Below are positions 44,756 to 54,729 of a stretch of 64,000 nt of DNA, in pieces (positions within the stretch are counted from its first letter, which is position 1; each line of letters starts with the position of its first letter). A model generated the notes under the pieces. The model was not told the origin of the DNA, made no database searches, and was given only the letters and a program-made list of their open reading frames with translations. The stretch is taken from NCBI GenBank assembly GCA_036362985.1, contig JAYGXS010000009.1:13183327-13247326 (forward strand). The letters run 5' to 3'. This stretch comes from Ligula intestinalis (taxonomy: Eukaryota; Platyhelminthes; Cestoda; Diphyllobothriidea; Diphyllobothriidae). A program made the translations under genes and the position numbers.

Positions 44756-45199
44756 AGCGAGATCAATAATTTCTTAAGGAGTGTGTTTATGTTCCTTCGT
44801 ACGTGACTTTGTGACATTATTTTGTGCGTACGTGTCTCTAGTGAAAACACCGTAGTCGGAAAACGCCATTACTTATTTAATAGTGATAAGATGCAGTTAC
44901 TAGATAGCATCTGGGAAAATAGCCAATTTTCAGCAGAACATGCGCTTAAATGATGTTGTGTGTCATGTTAGTCAATTTAGTCAACCAATTGTCCGTTTAA
45001 ACCACAAGAAAAGCTTTCCCCCTAAGCATGATTATATTGTATTGTACACATCGCTTGAGACTTCGGTCAGGGATATACTACTGCGCATTATGCATAATCT
45101 CCACTGTGGCTTAATGCGCCTCTACTAAACGCCTGTGTTACTAAACGAGCAAACCCCAAAAACAGTTTTACACTAAGAGCAGAGATATCAAATAGGCCG

Positions 45200-45470
45200 A
45201 GATGTTGGACTTATTTCCTGTTGAAAGCAATGTGGTAACCCCTAGTAACTGGTGCTAGCCCTGTCAGCAAAGGTGCCTTAAAAGACGCCTGTGGACGTCA
45301 GGGCTTTCCTTGGCGTCTTTCTCGGTCTGTAATAAACCAGGTACGGGTGATTGTGTTCAGGCAGGCGTTTTTTGCGTTTCCTGCAGCCTGCCGCACTGGG
45401 ACTGATTTTGACTTTAATGGGTGCCGGTGTTACAGTAGACGGGGACCGTAATTATCAGAGCCCCGTTGAC
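45200..45470. other. GC-rich island in AT-rich sequence
   Basis: About 270 bases with clearly higher GC than either side and several short internal direct and inverted words (aggcgtttt, cctgcagcctgccgc). No open frame or known motif. It could be the 5' region or solo LTR of an element; I cannot tell. Confidence 0.4.
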
Positions 45471-45489
45471 TTAAACTGTACGTGAATGC

Positions 45490-45720
45490 AAATGAAAGAC
45501 CTCTTACAGACATTTATTTAGGTTGTAATAATGACTACCGTGTACTGTATTCTGAAATTCTTTTAATCATGATGGAAGTTTGGCTTCCTAACGAGCTTCT
45601 TTCTGACCACTTACATAACGTGGATTCTGTAAAAATTGTTGTTTGTGTAAAATGCTTTTTTTTTTCATTCATTTTGTCTGCCCTTATAAATTCAAATATA
45701 TTTTATTGAAAAAATGCACG
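45490..45720 (-). repeat. dispersed repeat family 3, copy 3 (inverted)
   Basis: The reverse complement contains aatatatttgaattta then gtggtcagaaagaagctcgt and tagg-agcc-aacttcc, in the same order as the copies at 37.6 and 44.5 kb. The middle block is 18 of 18 with the 37.6-kb copy. Confidence 0.7.
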
Positions 45721-45729
45721 AAAGAGCTT

Positions 45730-46410
45730 ATGCTTTTAGTCGTTTGATAGTAATATGTACCTTTTTTAAATTTTGTATTTAAGATAAAGGTGAACTTTGG
45801 TTTTAAAAATCTTTCCAAATTGCAGAACACGCATTTATTGAGGCCTAAACTATCCATACCTGTAATGGCATAGCTAATATCTCTGATGTTTCTGTCTTTT
45901 TACGCAAGCTCGTGTGATAATTGCATATTTCCGAGAGGAACTGTTAGGTATGAAAACGACTGCCAGCTCAAAAGTGACAAGCCACTGATGTCTCATTTAG
46001 CATTGCAGAGGGCAAACATCCGCCGAGGAAAAGGATGGCCTTACGTTTCAGGGCTATTTGGTAGTCTAATAATCCCATCTTATAAAAACGGAAACGGTCT
46101 TTGTACGAATAACACTTTTTTTTTTCTGAACAGGTATTGCAGTTGGACGTTAAATCTACCTGTCCCGCGATGTCACCTTCTTCTTAACATGAAGGAATGT
46201 TGAATAATCTGGCGTCTGGTGATAGCAGTTGATCAGTTGAGTGACTTCAGGTTAAATAAAACCTGTCTACGCGTGGTTATGACTTACCACCTTTGGGCTG
46301 ACGGAGTAGCTGTGGAGAAGATAGGTTTAACTTCTTTCGCCATTCTAGCTCACTTCTGCGGAATGCAGCAGCAACGCATGTCTTTATAGTAAGAAGTTAA
46401 ATCCACCACC
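45730..46410. other. unassigned DNA
   Basis: No gene recognised. Confidence 0.5.
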
Positions 46411-46417
46411 AGCTTTT

Positions 46418-47150
46418 TTGGTTGACGCACCAAATTTGGCGCATGAAATCTTGCACAGGAGCCTTGAAGAGGCATGTGTTGAGGCTCATAGCCCACTCAA
46501 AAGTGAACTCATTGTGACATTATTCGAATTTTGCCAAAAAATCCACTTGACCTTTGCCGGAATAGACCTACGGACGGGCCACAGGAACTCCGATGGGTTC
46601 TCAAATCTCCAATCTTTTGGCATAACTTGTCGTTAAAGAGCTAGAAAGCACCGCCTTTACCGGTTTTTCTAGTCCACATTTTGGCGGTGTAACGTTGACG
46701 ACACTATTGTTATTATCAAAAAAAGCTGCAAAACTGCAATAACTTGCTCAATGGAATATTTCCGGCCGTACAATTAACGGAGTAGGAAGAACGAGAACAA
46801 TGGCTGTCGCTACATGACGCTCTCGTCAAATGAACACCCAAGTGTGAAATTTTGATAGCGGTTTATAGGAAGGCAAAAAACATGACACAACTTCTGAGGG
46901 CTCCTAGCAACCATTTGGCTGCCAACAAAGAAAGTTGTGTAAAAGCGGTTCTTCACTGCGGTAGACCGGAGGAAAAGATGCGCGTGGCCCGATTTCTCCG
47001 GGAAAAATTCATGCGGAATGGTTATCCTAGATTATTTATGAACAGATGCCTACAGCTTCGGCCCACAAGGACCGAAACAGCAGAACCCTGGGTATATGCA
47101 CGCTCTGTCATATATCAAGATCATATCGAAAGCAACTGAAATAACCGGTG
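46418..47150 (+). pseudogene. PLE-5 reverse transcriptase and linker fragment
   Basis: A decayed PLE on the plus strand. The frame TYGRATGTPMGSQISNLLA (about 46570-46625), then a stop and LVVKELESTAFT, gives the RT GTPMGS block. The active site follows as NVDDTIVIIKK (about 46692 on), with Y of YVDD changed to N. Further on are LLNGIFPAVQLT, then AVYRKAKNMTQLL (about 46858) and the linker FLREKFMRNGYPRLFMNRCLQ (about 47000), ending in VYARSVIYQDHI near 47130. There are frameshifts around 46560 and 46850. No GIY-YIG part follows; at about 47.35-47.5 kb LINE-1 sequence starts. Confidence 0.82.
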
Positions 47151-47841
47151 CAAGACATGATTGTTGGAATTGCATACCGAACCAAAGCTTCAATGCGCAG
47201 CATGGTAATGAAAATCGAAGGCAGGTTTCATGTGAATGAAGAATCCGGGCTAGGTTATCGCATCCTATATGTAACCTGTTTTTGTAACTAAACGGGTAAA
47301 CCGAACGCATGCTTGGATTATAGGCTGTTTTTACGAATAGACTACTAGTAATCACATATTGCGCTGCATACCTATGACACTGACCATGAGTTCCACTTTG
47401 CGACCGTCCAGGTATTTGCCTATGCCGGAGACAAGGCGCACCGGGAATTGATCGAATCTTGTTTCACGGAATAGAATCCGGTTGACCGATGTAACTAGTT
47501 TGCGTCGGCGTAGAGAGCTTTGCGCGGCCATACTCAGACGTCCGTTAGATGGCGCGCACACTCTATAACTACCCCTGTTTTCCGGGGAACCACAGCAGAT
47601 GCGTCTATGACCGCGTTCCCCCCCCCCCCCCCCGGTGGTCAAGGTGTGCTAAACCCATCTCCCCACGTTGAATCAACCCCCCTCAGCCCAACGCGTGTTT
47701 TCGATGACGGAGCAGCCCCTCCTGGCCACGCTGCTCTGACTCCTCCTCCTCCTCGCCACCTGTGCTCTAACCGGTCTCCACGCCTCCAGCCAACCCTGTC
47801 CTGAACCCAAATCCTCTGGTCTTCGACCTTGCCTCACCGTC

Positions 47842-48600
47842 TAGTCTAAAGATCCTTCAGTTCAACGACAACGGCCTACTTGGCAAGCTTGACCAGCTCC
47901 TGGCCTTCATGCATTTGCACAGCATAGCTGTGGCAGCTATCCAAAAGACAAAGTGGTCCTATTCTACTTAGGTCCATTCCTGTGCCGCATACACGATCGT
48001 CCGTAGCGACCACGGCCGCAACAACGGTAAAGGCTTGGTCTTCCTGGTGGACAAATCCATTGCAAATCACCAGCTACTCCTGTTTGTAGCCGATCTCAGG
48101 ACAGTATTGGCGGTTTCCCTTAACATTGGTCCGATGCCGCTAACTGTCGTGAACGTGTTTATCCCTCCAACTTCCAGTTGTCCCCCTGGTTTCACCGCCT
48201 CCATTGGTCTCCTACTTACCTTCTGGAGACAGCTTGGTGGTAAGTGACTTCAATGCCCACCACGACCTATGGTGCTCCAACCTGGTGGCCGATTCCCGGG
48301 GAGAAGCCCTAGCCGATAAACTAGAACACACTCCTTTCGCAGTCCCCAATGAGGACAGCCCAATGCGGCTTCCATCCAACGGTGACTTCAGCTCTCCCAA
48401 TGTCTCCCTTGCCAGTCTCAGCCTGGTAGCCTCCACCACCTGGAGCACGAAAATCAGCGTAGGGAGCGATCACCTCCCTATAGTGCTCAAATTGGCTACC
48501 TCTGCCGACCGTATCAAGGCTCCAAACAGGCATTTCATCAACTTTACCGCTGAATGCGATCAGCTACCGCCCTTCACTTGTGTCCACACGGCGGAGTAGA
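47842..48600 (+). pseudogene. LINE-1 AP-endonuclease domain
   Basis: The domain starts with SLKILQFNDNGL, then LDQLLAFMHLHSIAVAAIQ and KTKW, which is the position of the E-T-K/W block. The glutamate has become K or the frame is altered, and a stop follows at about 47971. NIGPMPLTVVNVFIPPT follows; a frameshift near 48230 leads to SLVVSDFNAHHDLWCS (48237-48285), where the usual GDFN is SDFN. ISVGSDHLPIV (about 48455) holds the conserved histidine. Changed catalytic positions plus the frameshift mean no activity is expected. Confidence 0.8.
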
Positions 48601-48986
48601 CCGTTTGTCACCTGCTTCTGGCAGTAGCAGGCCACCATATACCGAACGGTCGCATTCGCATACTCCGCTCTTACTACCCACGCAAAGCATCCCGACTGGA
48701 GCAAGAGACAGACGAGATCCGAGCGCCACACGCAACTGACCCACGTGTCGGCGAACTCAAAATCTTAATAACCAAGACCGTTAATGACGACAAACGGGAA
48801 CCTTGGCGTGAAAGAGTTGCATGCTGTTATTTCCGCGTCAACTCAGCTGCCACCTGGAAACTTCTACGCAATCTGCCCAAGTCCCGGCCTGACAAACCTA
48901 ACCAGCCTATTATCTTCGGGGATGGCAAGTTCATTTCGAACAATGGTACGATCGCTACGAAGATGAACAAGCTGTTCTAGCCCCGC

Positions 48987-49812
48987 TTGGTGCCCATTCC
49001 CAAAAGCCAGCGATCCTTTATTTATCTCCTTCATAGGGCCCAACCTTCGGACATCTCCTTCTCGGCCAATACTATCCTCACCGCCGTCAGAAAAACGAAA
49101 GTCTCGAAAGCCTTAGGACCGGATGGCCTGGCACCTATCCATTTGCGCCATATCAGGCCCAAGGTGGCTGCCTACCTGGCAGCCATTTTCAATCTTTTGC
49201 CGGCCAGTTCAATCATCCCCTATTGCTGGCGCCAGTTGACCGTCATTGCACTGGTCAAAGCTGGAAAGGACCCCAGTCAAGCGACGTCCAATCGCCCAAT
49301 AAGAATGACTTTTCCTACCTATTCTGACGTTTTCAGCGGATCTGTCAAGCCACCAAAAGGGTTTCAGGTGAGGTCGTGGCACAACAACGGCTCTTATTGA
49401 GCTCAGCGACGTTATCCTGGAAGGCTTCAACCAAAAGATACCCGCTTCGCGGACTGTTGATCTCTCAACTGAACTGTCACGAGCCTTTGATTGCGTCCGC
49501 TACGATTTGCTCCTGCAGGATTTGGTCTCCTTGAACGTCCCGACTGGCCTGGTCCGATGGTTGGCGGCTTACATCCGTTGCCGTCACGATTGTGTCCTTT
49601 TCCGCGGCACTCTCCCCAAGCCCCGTAAGCAGGCCTGCAGTGTTCCTCAAGGCTGTGTGCTCGGCCCAACGCTGTTCAACATCTACATGCGGGAAATTCT
49701 ACTTTCTCCGGCACCCGCCAAAGTGGTATCATACGCGGATGATGTCACCTTCGTCTGTCAGCACCATCACATTGATCAGGCTGCACATGTCCTCTCATGC
49801 CTTACATTGTAA
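48987..49812 (+). pseudogene. LINE-1 reverse transcriptase domain
   Basis: Motifs in order: KALGPDGLAPIHLR (about 49115), WRQLTVIALVKAGKDPS (about 49228), a frameshift in the 49320-49380 region, GTTTALIELSDVILEGF (about 49377), and SRAFDCVRYDLLL (about 49480), the first catalytic region. QACSVPQGCVLGPTLFNIYM (about 49633) and SYADDVTFVCQ, with YADD at 49732-49743, complete the set. All three RT catalytic regions are recognisable, so this is an unambiguous LINE RT despite frame breaks. Around 49830-50010 the frame is lost again before the C-terminal region. Confidence 0.9.
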
Positions 49813-50019
49813 ACAACCTCACTCAGCACGGGATGTCGATCTCGGCAGCCAAGTCGTCCGTCACTTTTTTTCACACTGGATCCGAAGAAGTTCAATCGTC
49901 AGCCGGCTATTATCGTCAACGCTGAGGCTTTGCCGCTGGTCCGTAAACTCAAGCTCTTTGGTGTCCGTTGACATCCGCTCTTAACGTTCGCGGACCATGC
50001 AAAGGAGGTCGCAAGCAAA

Positions 50020-50844
50020 GTGAGCTGGTGCACCAAGGTCCTTAAGGGTCTCGTGGGATCATCATGGAGCTACTCGAAAGAGTTGCCAGCGACCACCTTC
50101 AAGGGAATGGCTAAGCCGTATCTCACCTATGCGGCACCAATTTGGTTTCCCACAATCAGCTCCTCCAGCCTTTGCCACCTTCATTTAGCACAGAATGGTC
50201 CCCTCCGCACGATCACGGGCTGCTTTAAAATTTCGCATATCGATCACATTTATGCGGAGGCTTCTGACTTGCCGGTCGCCGCACTCAACAAACTCCTCGG
50301 CCAGCAGTTCTGGTGGACATGTTCACAACCTGGCCATCCGTACCACTATCACTGCAACGCTCGTGAGCCTAGCCGTAACGTTCTGACGTCTTTCCGAGGT
50401 CTCCACAAGACAGCGGTTGCATCGTCTCTCTCGAATCTACCCGTTGATGGCTCCGCCATCACGACAGGCTACCAGCGCCTTCAACAGAGAGCCGTTGTTG
50501 ACGGTAAATACAGCTACCATCCCCGGTCCTTCTGGGTGGCTATCCACCTCCGATTGCCACCTCGGAAACGTCATTTCCCATAAATGACTCGCTGTAGCCT
50601 GGCGCAGCTACGCAGTAGCTACTGCATGCTCCTTCGCCAGTACCAACACCGGCTGGACCCATCTATACCCGACTGCTCTCCTGACTGCGGCGTCTCGCCA
50701 TATGACTGCCGCCATCTTTTCGCCTGTAGTTCCCAGCCAGGCACTCAACTCACCCCCGAGAACCCTTGGCTCAAGCCGGCCGAGGCCGCGGCTTTTCTCC
50801 GTCTCCCAACTGCACCCAGTTCGGACTCCGGCGTGAACCCCTGA
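50020..50844 (+). pseudogene. LINE-1 C-terminal region with Cys-His end
   Basis: The first part reads VLKGLVGSSW, YLTYAAPIWFPT and CHLHLAQNGPLRTITGC, typical of the thumb and connection region of Jockey/CR1-group LINEs. An in-frame stop at 50581-50583 is followed directly by SLAQLRSSYCMLLRQYQHRL and then CSPDCGVSPYDCRHLFAC. That last stretch matches the CxxC...H...C pattern that ends this type of LINE protein. The same frame continues across the stop, so it is a single nonsense change rather than a boundary. Confidence 0.82.
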
Positions 50845-51029
50845 TCCAATATGGGCTACTTACCAACTAACCTCTGTTTTCTTTGCAGACGCCCTAGCTA
50901 ACATTGACATACCTGACAGCTGATTAAAATAAATACCTAGACTTGCCCGTTCCCTCCTCGTTCCTCCACTTCTCGCCGTTTTTATCACTGTCTCTAATTA
51001 CTGTTTCTTCACTTTTACAAACTAACCAC

Positions 51030-51215
51030 CCCTGAAATTTGATTGGTGTACGTACACTTTTATTAGCCTCCTTTTGTTTCTGTTTCTCTCCTCTGGAGAT
51101 GGACTCCAGTAAGAGCTCGAAAGGACGGGACAGTAAAAACATTGATCTGCTGCTCAACAATCGTTCTTCCTCAGTTTTGCAAATACTTTTAACGCGAACG
51201 TTTTCAGTCATCAAT
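51030..51215 (+). repeat. PLE-like 3' terminal sequence beyond LINE-1
   Basis: Matches the 3' region of PLE-1 at 9001-9175 in the same orientation: gattgg with a pyrimidine-rich run, then gatggactccagtaagagct versus gatgaactcctgcaagagtt, then cgaaaggacgggacagtaaa versus cgaaagctcgggacaataaa, then gctcaacaa-cgttctt. It contains a hammerhead-like layout in which TCCT (about 51087-51090 and neighbours) can pair with GGGA, though the core CTGGAGA is changed. Confidence 0.65.
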
Positions 51216-51219
51216 TAAA

Positions 51220-52140
51220 CTTCTGTCTACCCTCAGCAGCTATTCTGAAATACGTTTTAAATTCTTTAGGTGAGTAGGGCTTATTTCATAAACTAAACCA
51301 GACCAAGACTTTAGAGGCTTATTTATAAGCTAGTTAAGACTGAGTGAGTCCACTTTTTCGCACTTTGTAGGCGTTCTAGTTAAGAATTTGAATAAACAAC
51401 AAGGAAGAAGACCAAAATGATACTTGTTGACGCAGTAGTAAGCTGTCAAATTATGGTACGATTTTCCTAATATGTAATATGGTAGGATTTCCCTTATGTG
51501 TTAAATTTGCAATCCAGTGCAAAAAGGAAGTAAAGAAGTCAGTCACCAAATCGCATTCCGTCCACTATGTTTTTAACACTACGTGATGTAAGATTGTCTA
51601 GGTAAACCACTAGCCTATCATAATTTAGAAGCAAACGTTGCTTTTCCCTTCTGCATCAGTGGCCTAACATACGACACTTTTTTTCTCAAACGACAAAAGT
51701 TTAAAATAAAGTTAAGATTCAGTTATTTACTTTTGCCTGCTTTAAAAGATGATGCTGAAAAATGCAAATTCCTCTGCAACTTTTAGACAAGTAAATGATT
51801 TAAAAATTACTGTTTAGGGTGTCCACGTTAAGTAACGCCTCAAATTTATCATTCTTTAACTATTTTGGGACAACGTTATAAGTTTAATTACTTCGTATAA
51901 ACAACCTTCAACTCACGTTTAGGAAAGGGTTGCTTTAGATGAACTAGAGGTTATGTTACTGTCTTATGAACGTAAGTGAATGATTTACTCATAATGGAAG
52001 ACGTCCATTTCAAAATCACAGATAAAAAATAATCACCTTCCATAGTTTTCATTGAGTATAAACTATGCATATCTTGTCTCCGACAAATATACTGTTCTAA
52101 ATGAAGGAATGTGTTTCCCCGATCTTTTCAAGGAACAATA
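51220..52140. other. unassigned AT-rich DNA
   Basis: No gene or repeat recognised. Confidence 0.5.
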
Positions 52141-52144
52141 CATT

Positions 52145-52278
52145 TTCTTTTTGTCGGATTCACTTCATCATATCAACTTAGTCCGTATTTGACGGTCTTG
52201 AGGGTTTATGTTGCGAGCTCCTTGGCAAATGGGAACTTAATTTTTACTTAACTAGATCGGTGAAACATCTACATGTAT
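52145..52278 (+). mobile_element. family 2 tRNA-related repeat, 3' part
   Basis: tcggattcacttcatcat, gagctccttggcaaa, gaacttaatttttact and aactagatcggtgaaaca match the 3' half of the 19.5-kb copy (tcggatcgacttcatcat, gagctccttggcaaag, gaacttaatttttcc, gactagatcggtaaaaca). It lies just before a separate 5' part in the same orientation. Confidence 0.65.
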
Positions 52279-52297
52279 TCATCATATTCTCGATCAA

Positions 52298-52500
52298 AAC
52301 TGTGACTAGAGGTAGTGTTTTAAACACAATGACCGAAGGTTGCAGGTTCAAATCTCGGCAATGCTAACTGTACAAATTGGGTACGACTGGCTGATGACGG
52401 CTAATAAGCCAGAAATGGCTATTGTTGTCTCTCTTAGCTTTTTCGGATCCACTTCATATAATGTTCTTTTGTTAAATTTTTCCTTAATACACGGTCTATT
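52298..52500 (+). mobile_element. family 2 tRNA-related repeat, 5' part with hammerhead-like core
   Basis: Head: actagaggtagtg (box A) and caggttcaaatctcgg (box B). Body: CTGATGA (52391-52397), a perfect 4-bp hairpin GGCT-AATA-AGCC (52399-52410), then A and GAAA (52412-52415). It continues as tggctattgttgtctctct and tcggatccacttcat, which is where the preceding fragment (52145) begins, so two overlapping partial copies are joined 3'-then-5' in tandem. Confidence 0.65.
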
Positions 52501-52509
52501 CCACTTGCG

Positions 52510-53990
52510 AGTTTTTTTTAAGAAAGTGTTGGATCTACATATCTTTGATTTTTTGCACGACTGAAATAAATATTTCGTATAATAAAAAATGCATTGCGTT
52601 TTATTTGGATTATATTACGTTGGGGGCTGCAAGGGTGTTTCACTTTGGCCTATAGGTATATTTTGCAGATAACTTATCAATGACCATTTGGGATAGTTTC
52701 TTGATCGCGCCCATTTTGTCTTCCTTACACGAACTGGCAATAGGTCTAACGATGTAATTTTCTATATTAAGCAAAAATTCTAGTGCGATGGATGAATAAT
52801 TAGTTAATATGGTGGTTGATCGAAGTGCTAATTATATTTTATTTACTTTTTTACATCAGAAAGTCTTTCATTATAATGTTCTAAAATCACTTTATTGTGC
52901 GGCTCATCATATTTCATCCGTTTTCTTCGGCGCTAAACTCAAGCTGTCGATATTGTTTAGCAGAAAAACTTACACATGCCTTATTTAATGCACAGTTCAC
53001 CATCACATGTTATTGCGTTCATATAGAGAGCATAATTTCGTTTCTATGAGCATTATTTACCTTGAACTGATTTTAACAACTGGCCAGACATCCTGCAATA
53101 TCGATATTTGAAATAATCATAACAGACTTACTGTTTGTCATAACTCATATTTCCCATAAATAAGGACTTTTTTTAAAAAGCAAAAAGTAATGCGTGGTTT
53201 GGCAGCATTTCATTTTTATAATAAAGAGATTCAATTCTTTGTCTCTGCATCGTTGTATATGCAATTCTAATGGATCTTAAGATAATTATAAAACTAAATG
53301 CTTAAATTTCTGAAATCTAGCGTGATCTATCAGCGAACTAAATCCATTATACTTGTATTCCAAATTTTTGCTTATGGCATATTTAATGGTTAATGCCCAT
53401 TTACAGATAAAATTTGTTGCGTTTTCTAAGAAAAAAATGCTCATCAAACGCATTTTGAAGCAGAAAGATGCATTGAACCAGTGATATGTTTCATTTTTAA
53501 AAAACGTCGTCAGTTTTCCAAAATACCTACGATTTTAGCTGACAGCGTCTACTCTTCGCAAATTTATATTCCCGCTATAAATAGGTAAATAGGTAAATAT
53601 TACGCCGATTTTCTTATAATTTATAAGAATTTATGCAGTTCTGGCCACTTACATTCGGTGGATGCTTAAATATTTTCAAAGTATAAATTAGAACAAAAGC
53701 TGGTAAGAGCATATTTACGCGTCAGACTATGAAGTATCTGCCCGGGTTGCAATAATACACTATACTTACTGCCAAGAGCAGTTGCCAGTTCAAAAGTTGC
53801 ATAAGGCTTCAACAGGGGAAGTAAAAGGGAACCATTTTTTGTCCCGGTGGTGTTGTTGCCAAATCGTTTGTTCACAGTCAATCCGATTACATCACTTTAA
53901 CTTGACTAAACCCAGAAGCCCCAGTNNNNNNNNNNACAGCTTAGCCGGCTGTCCTTTTTTCAAAGCGAATGCTGACCTTATCGATTGGCA
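52510..53990. other. unassigned AT-rich DNA with a 10-N gap
   Basis: No gene recognised. Confidence 0.5.
53926..53935. other. assembly gap (10 N)
   Basis: Ten N. The open frame across it is not interpretable. Confidence 0.97.
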
Positions 53991-54019
53991 AGTTTAAAGT
54001 TGCGGTTGCTTGCTTTGAC

Positions 54020-54680
54020 CTTGAGCTGATCAATTTTTTTCCATTCGCTGTTTGGCCCTGCGTGTGGATTTTGGCTTGGCGTGATGGCAGTGGGTGTTCT
54101 GTCTCGTCCCTATGGTAGGGGTTACTGGTAATACTGCTCCTTCTCCCAATAGTTTCGCCAAAGGGCCTTCTTCATCCGCAAATCCGGACTTCAGTTGAAT
54201 CGTGTCCTGTCGTTTATTTACGTAATGGCCTAGGACTTTGTACGCCACAGGGAGGTCCCCATGGCTGTTGACAGAGTAGATATCTGAGTAAAATGCCTCA
54301 AGCGTCAATCTTGTAGTGTTTAAGGCTCCTCAGCCTACGATGGTCGTTACTAAAATATCGTAGCAGTGGCCAGTCTCTCTGATATGTGATGCATGCTGCA
54401 AGTTATGGTCTGGCCTCGGGGCCACCGCTTTGTGTTCCTGTAGGCAGGTCTGCACTTTGCGCCCTCTTTCTCCAACGTAAAAGCAGTCTCTTTCGTTACA
54501 ACGTATTTTGTAGACAACCATGGTGATTTCAGTAGGTGGGACGTCTGTCTTTTGGTTGCATCACTAGGCTTCGTACTGCTGCTCGAAGGCTATGCTTAGT
54601 CCACTGGATCGTAAAAGTCGAGAGACTGCTGGTTGGTAAACAAATTCATGCACCTTTTAGCTCGGAAGAGGTTATTTTGA
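54020..54680 (-). pseudogene. PLE-2 GIY-YIG endonuclease and C-terminal tail
   Basis: Minus-strand 3' end of a PLE closely related to PLE-1. The pre-nuclease region (54680-54530) reads VSRLLQSSGLSIA-like sequence, then CNQKTDVPPTEITM. The nuclease core is VVYKIRCNERDCFYVGERGRKV with LQEHKAVA and ASHIRETGH (54521-54330): GIY is represented by VVY and YIG by YVG, and the RxxEH-type helix is intact. A frame break follows, and the tail TLEAFYSDIYSV and LPVAYKVLGHYV (54308-54030) matches PLE-1 downstream of its nested SINE. No RT lies upstream, so it is 5' truncated. The uninterrupted nuclease-to-tail join here shows what PLE-1 looked like before the SINE landed. Confidence 0.82.
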
Positions 54681-54729
54681 TATTGTTGTGCTACGTTCTA
54701 TTGTTAGCTTGTATGCTGCAAAATGTTTG

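Larger units (their letters stand above)
47360..50940 (+). mobile_element. LINE-1: APE-type non-LTR retrotransposon, nearly full length
   Basis: A GC-rich block within AT-rich surroundings, carrying a 5' region with a 16-C run (47618-47633) and proline-rich frames, an AP endonuclease (47842-48600), an RT (48987-49812), a C-terminal region (50020-50583) and a cysteine-histidine end (50584-50844). After the last stop there is a short 3' region containing attaaaataaat at about 50922. Stops at about 47971 and 50581-50583 and several frameshifts make it inactive. Both 5' and 3' ends are approximate and I see no clear target-site duplication. Confidence 0.82.

Noticed and set aside
46838..46860. 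Third SINE tail copy (acccaagtgtgaaa)
   Set aside because: The match is 14 bases, sits within PLE-5 sequence, and no tRNA-like head follows.
49427..49669. Minus-strand open frame, arginine- and glycine-rich
   Set aside because: It is the antisense shadow of the LINE-1 RT in GC-rich sequence.
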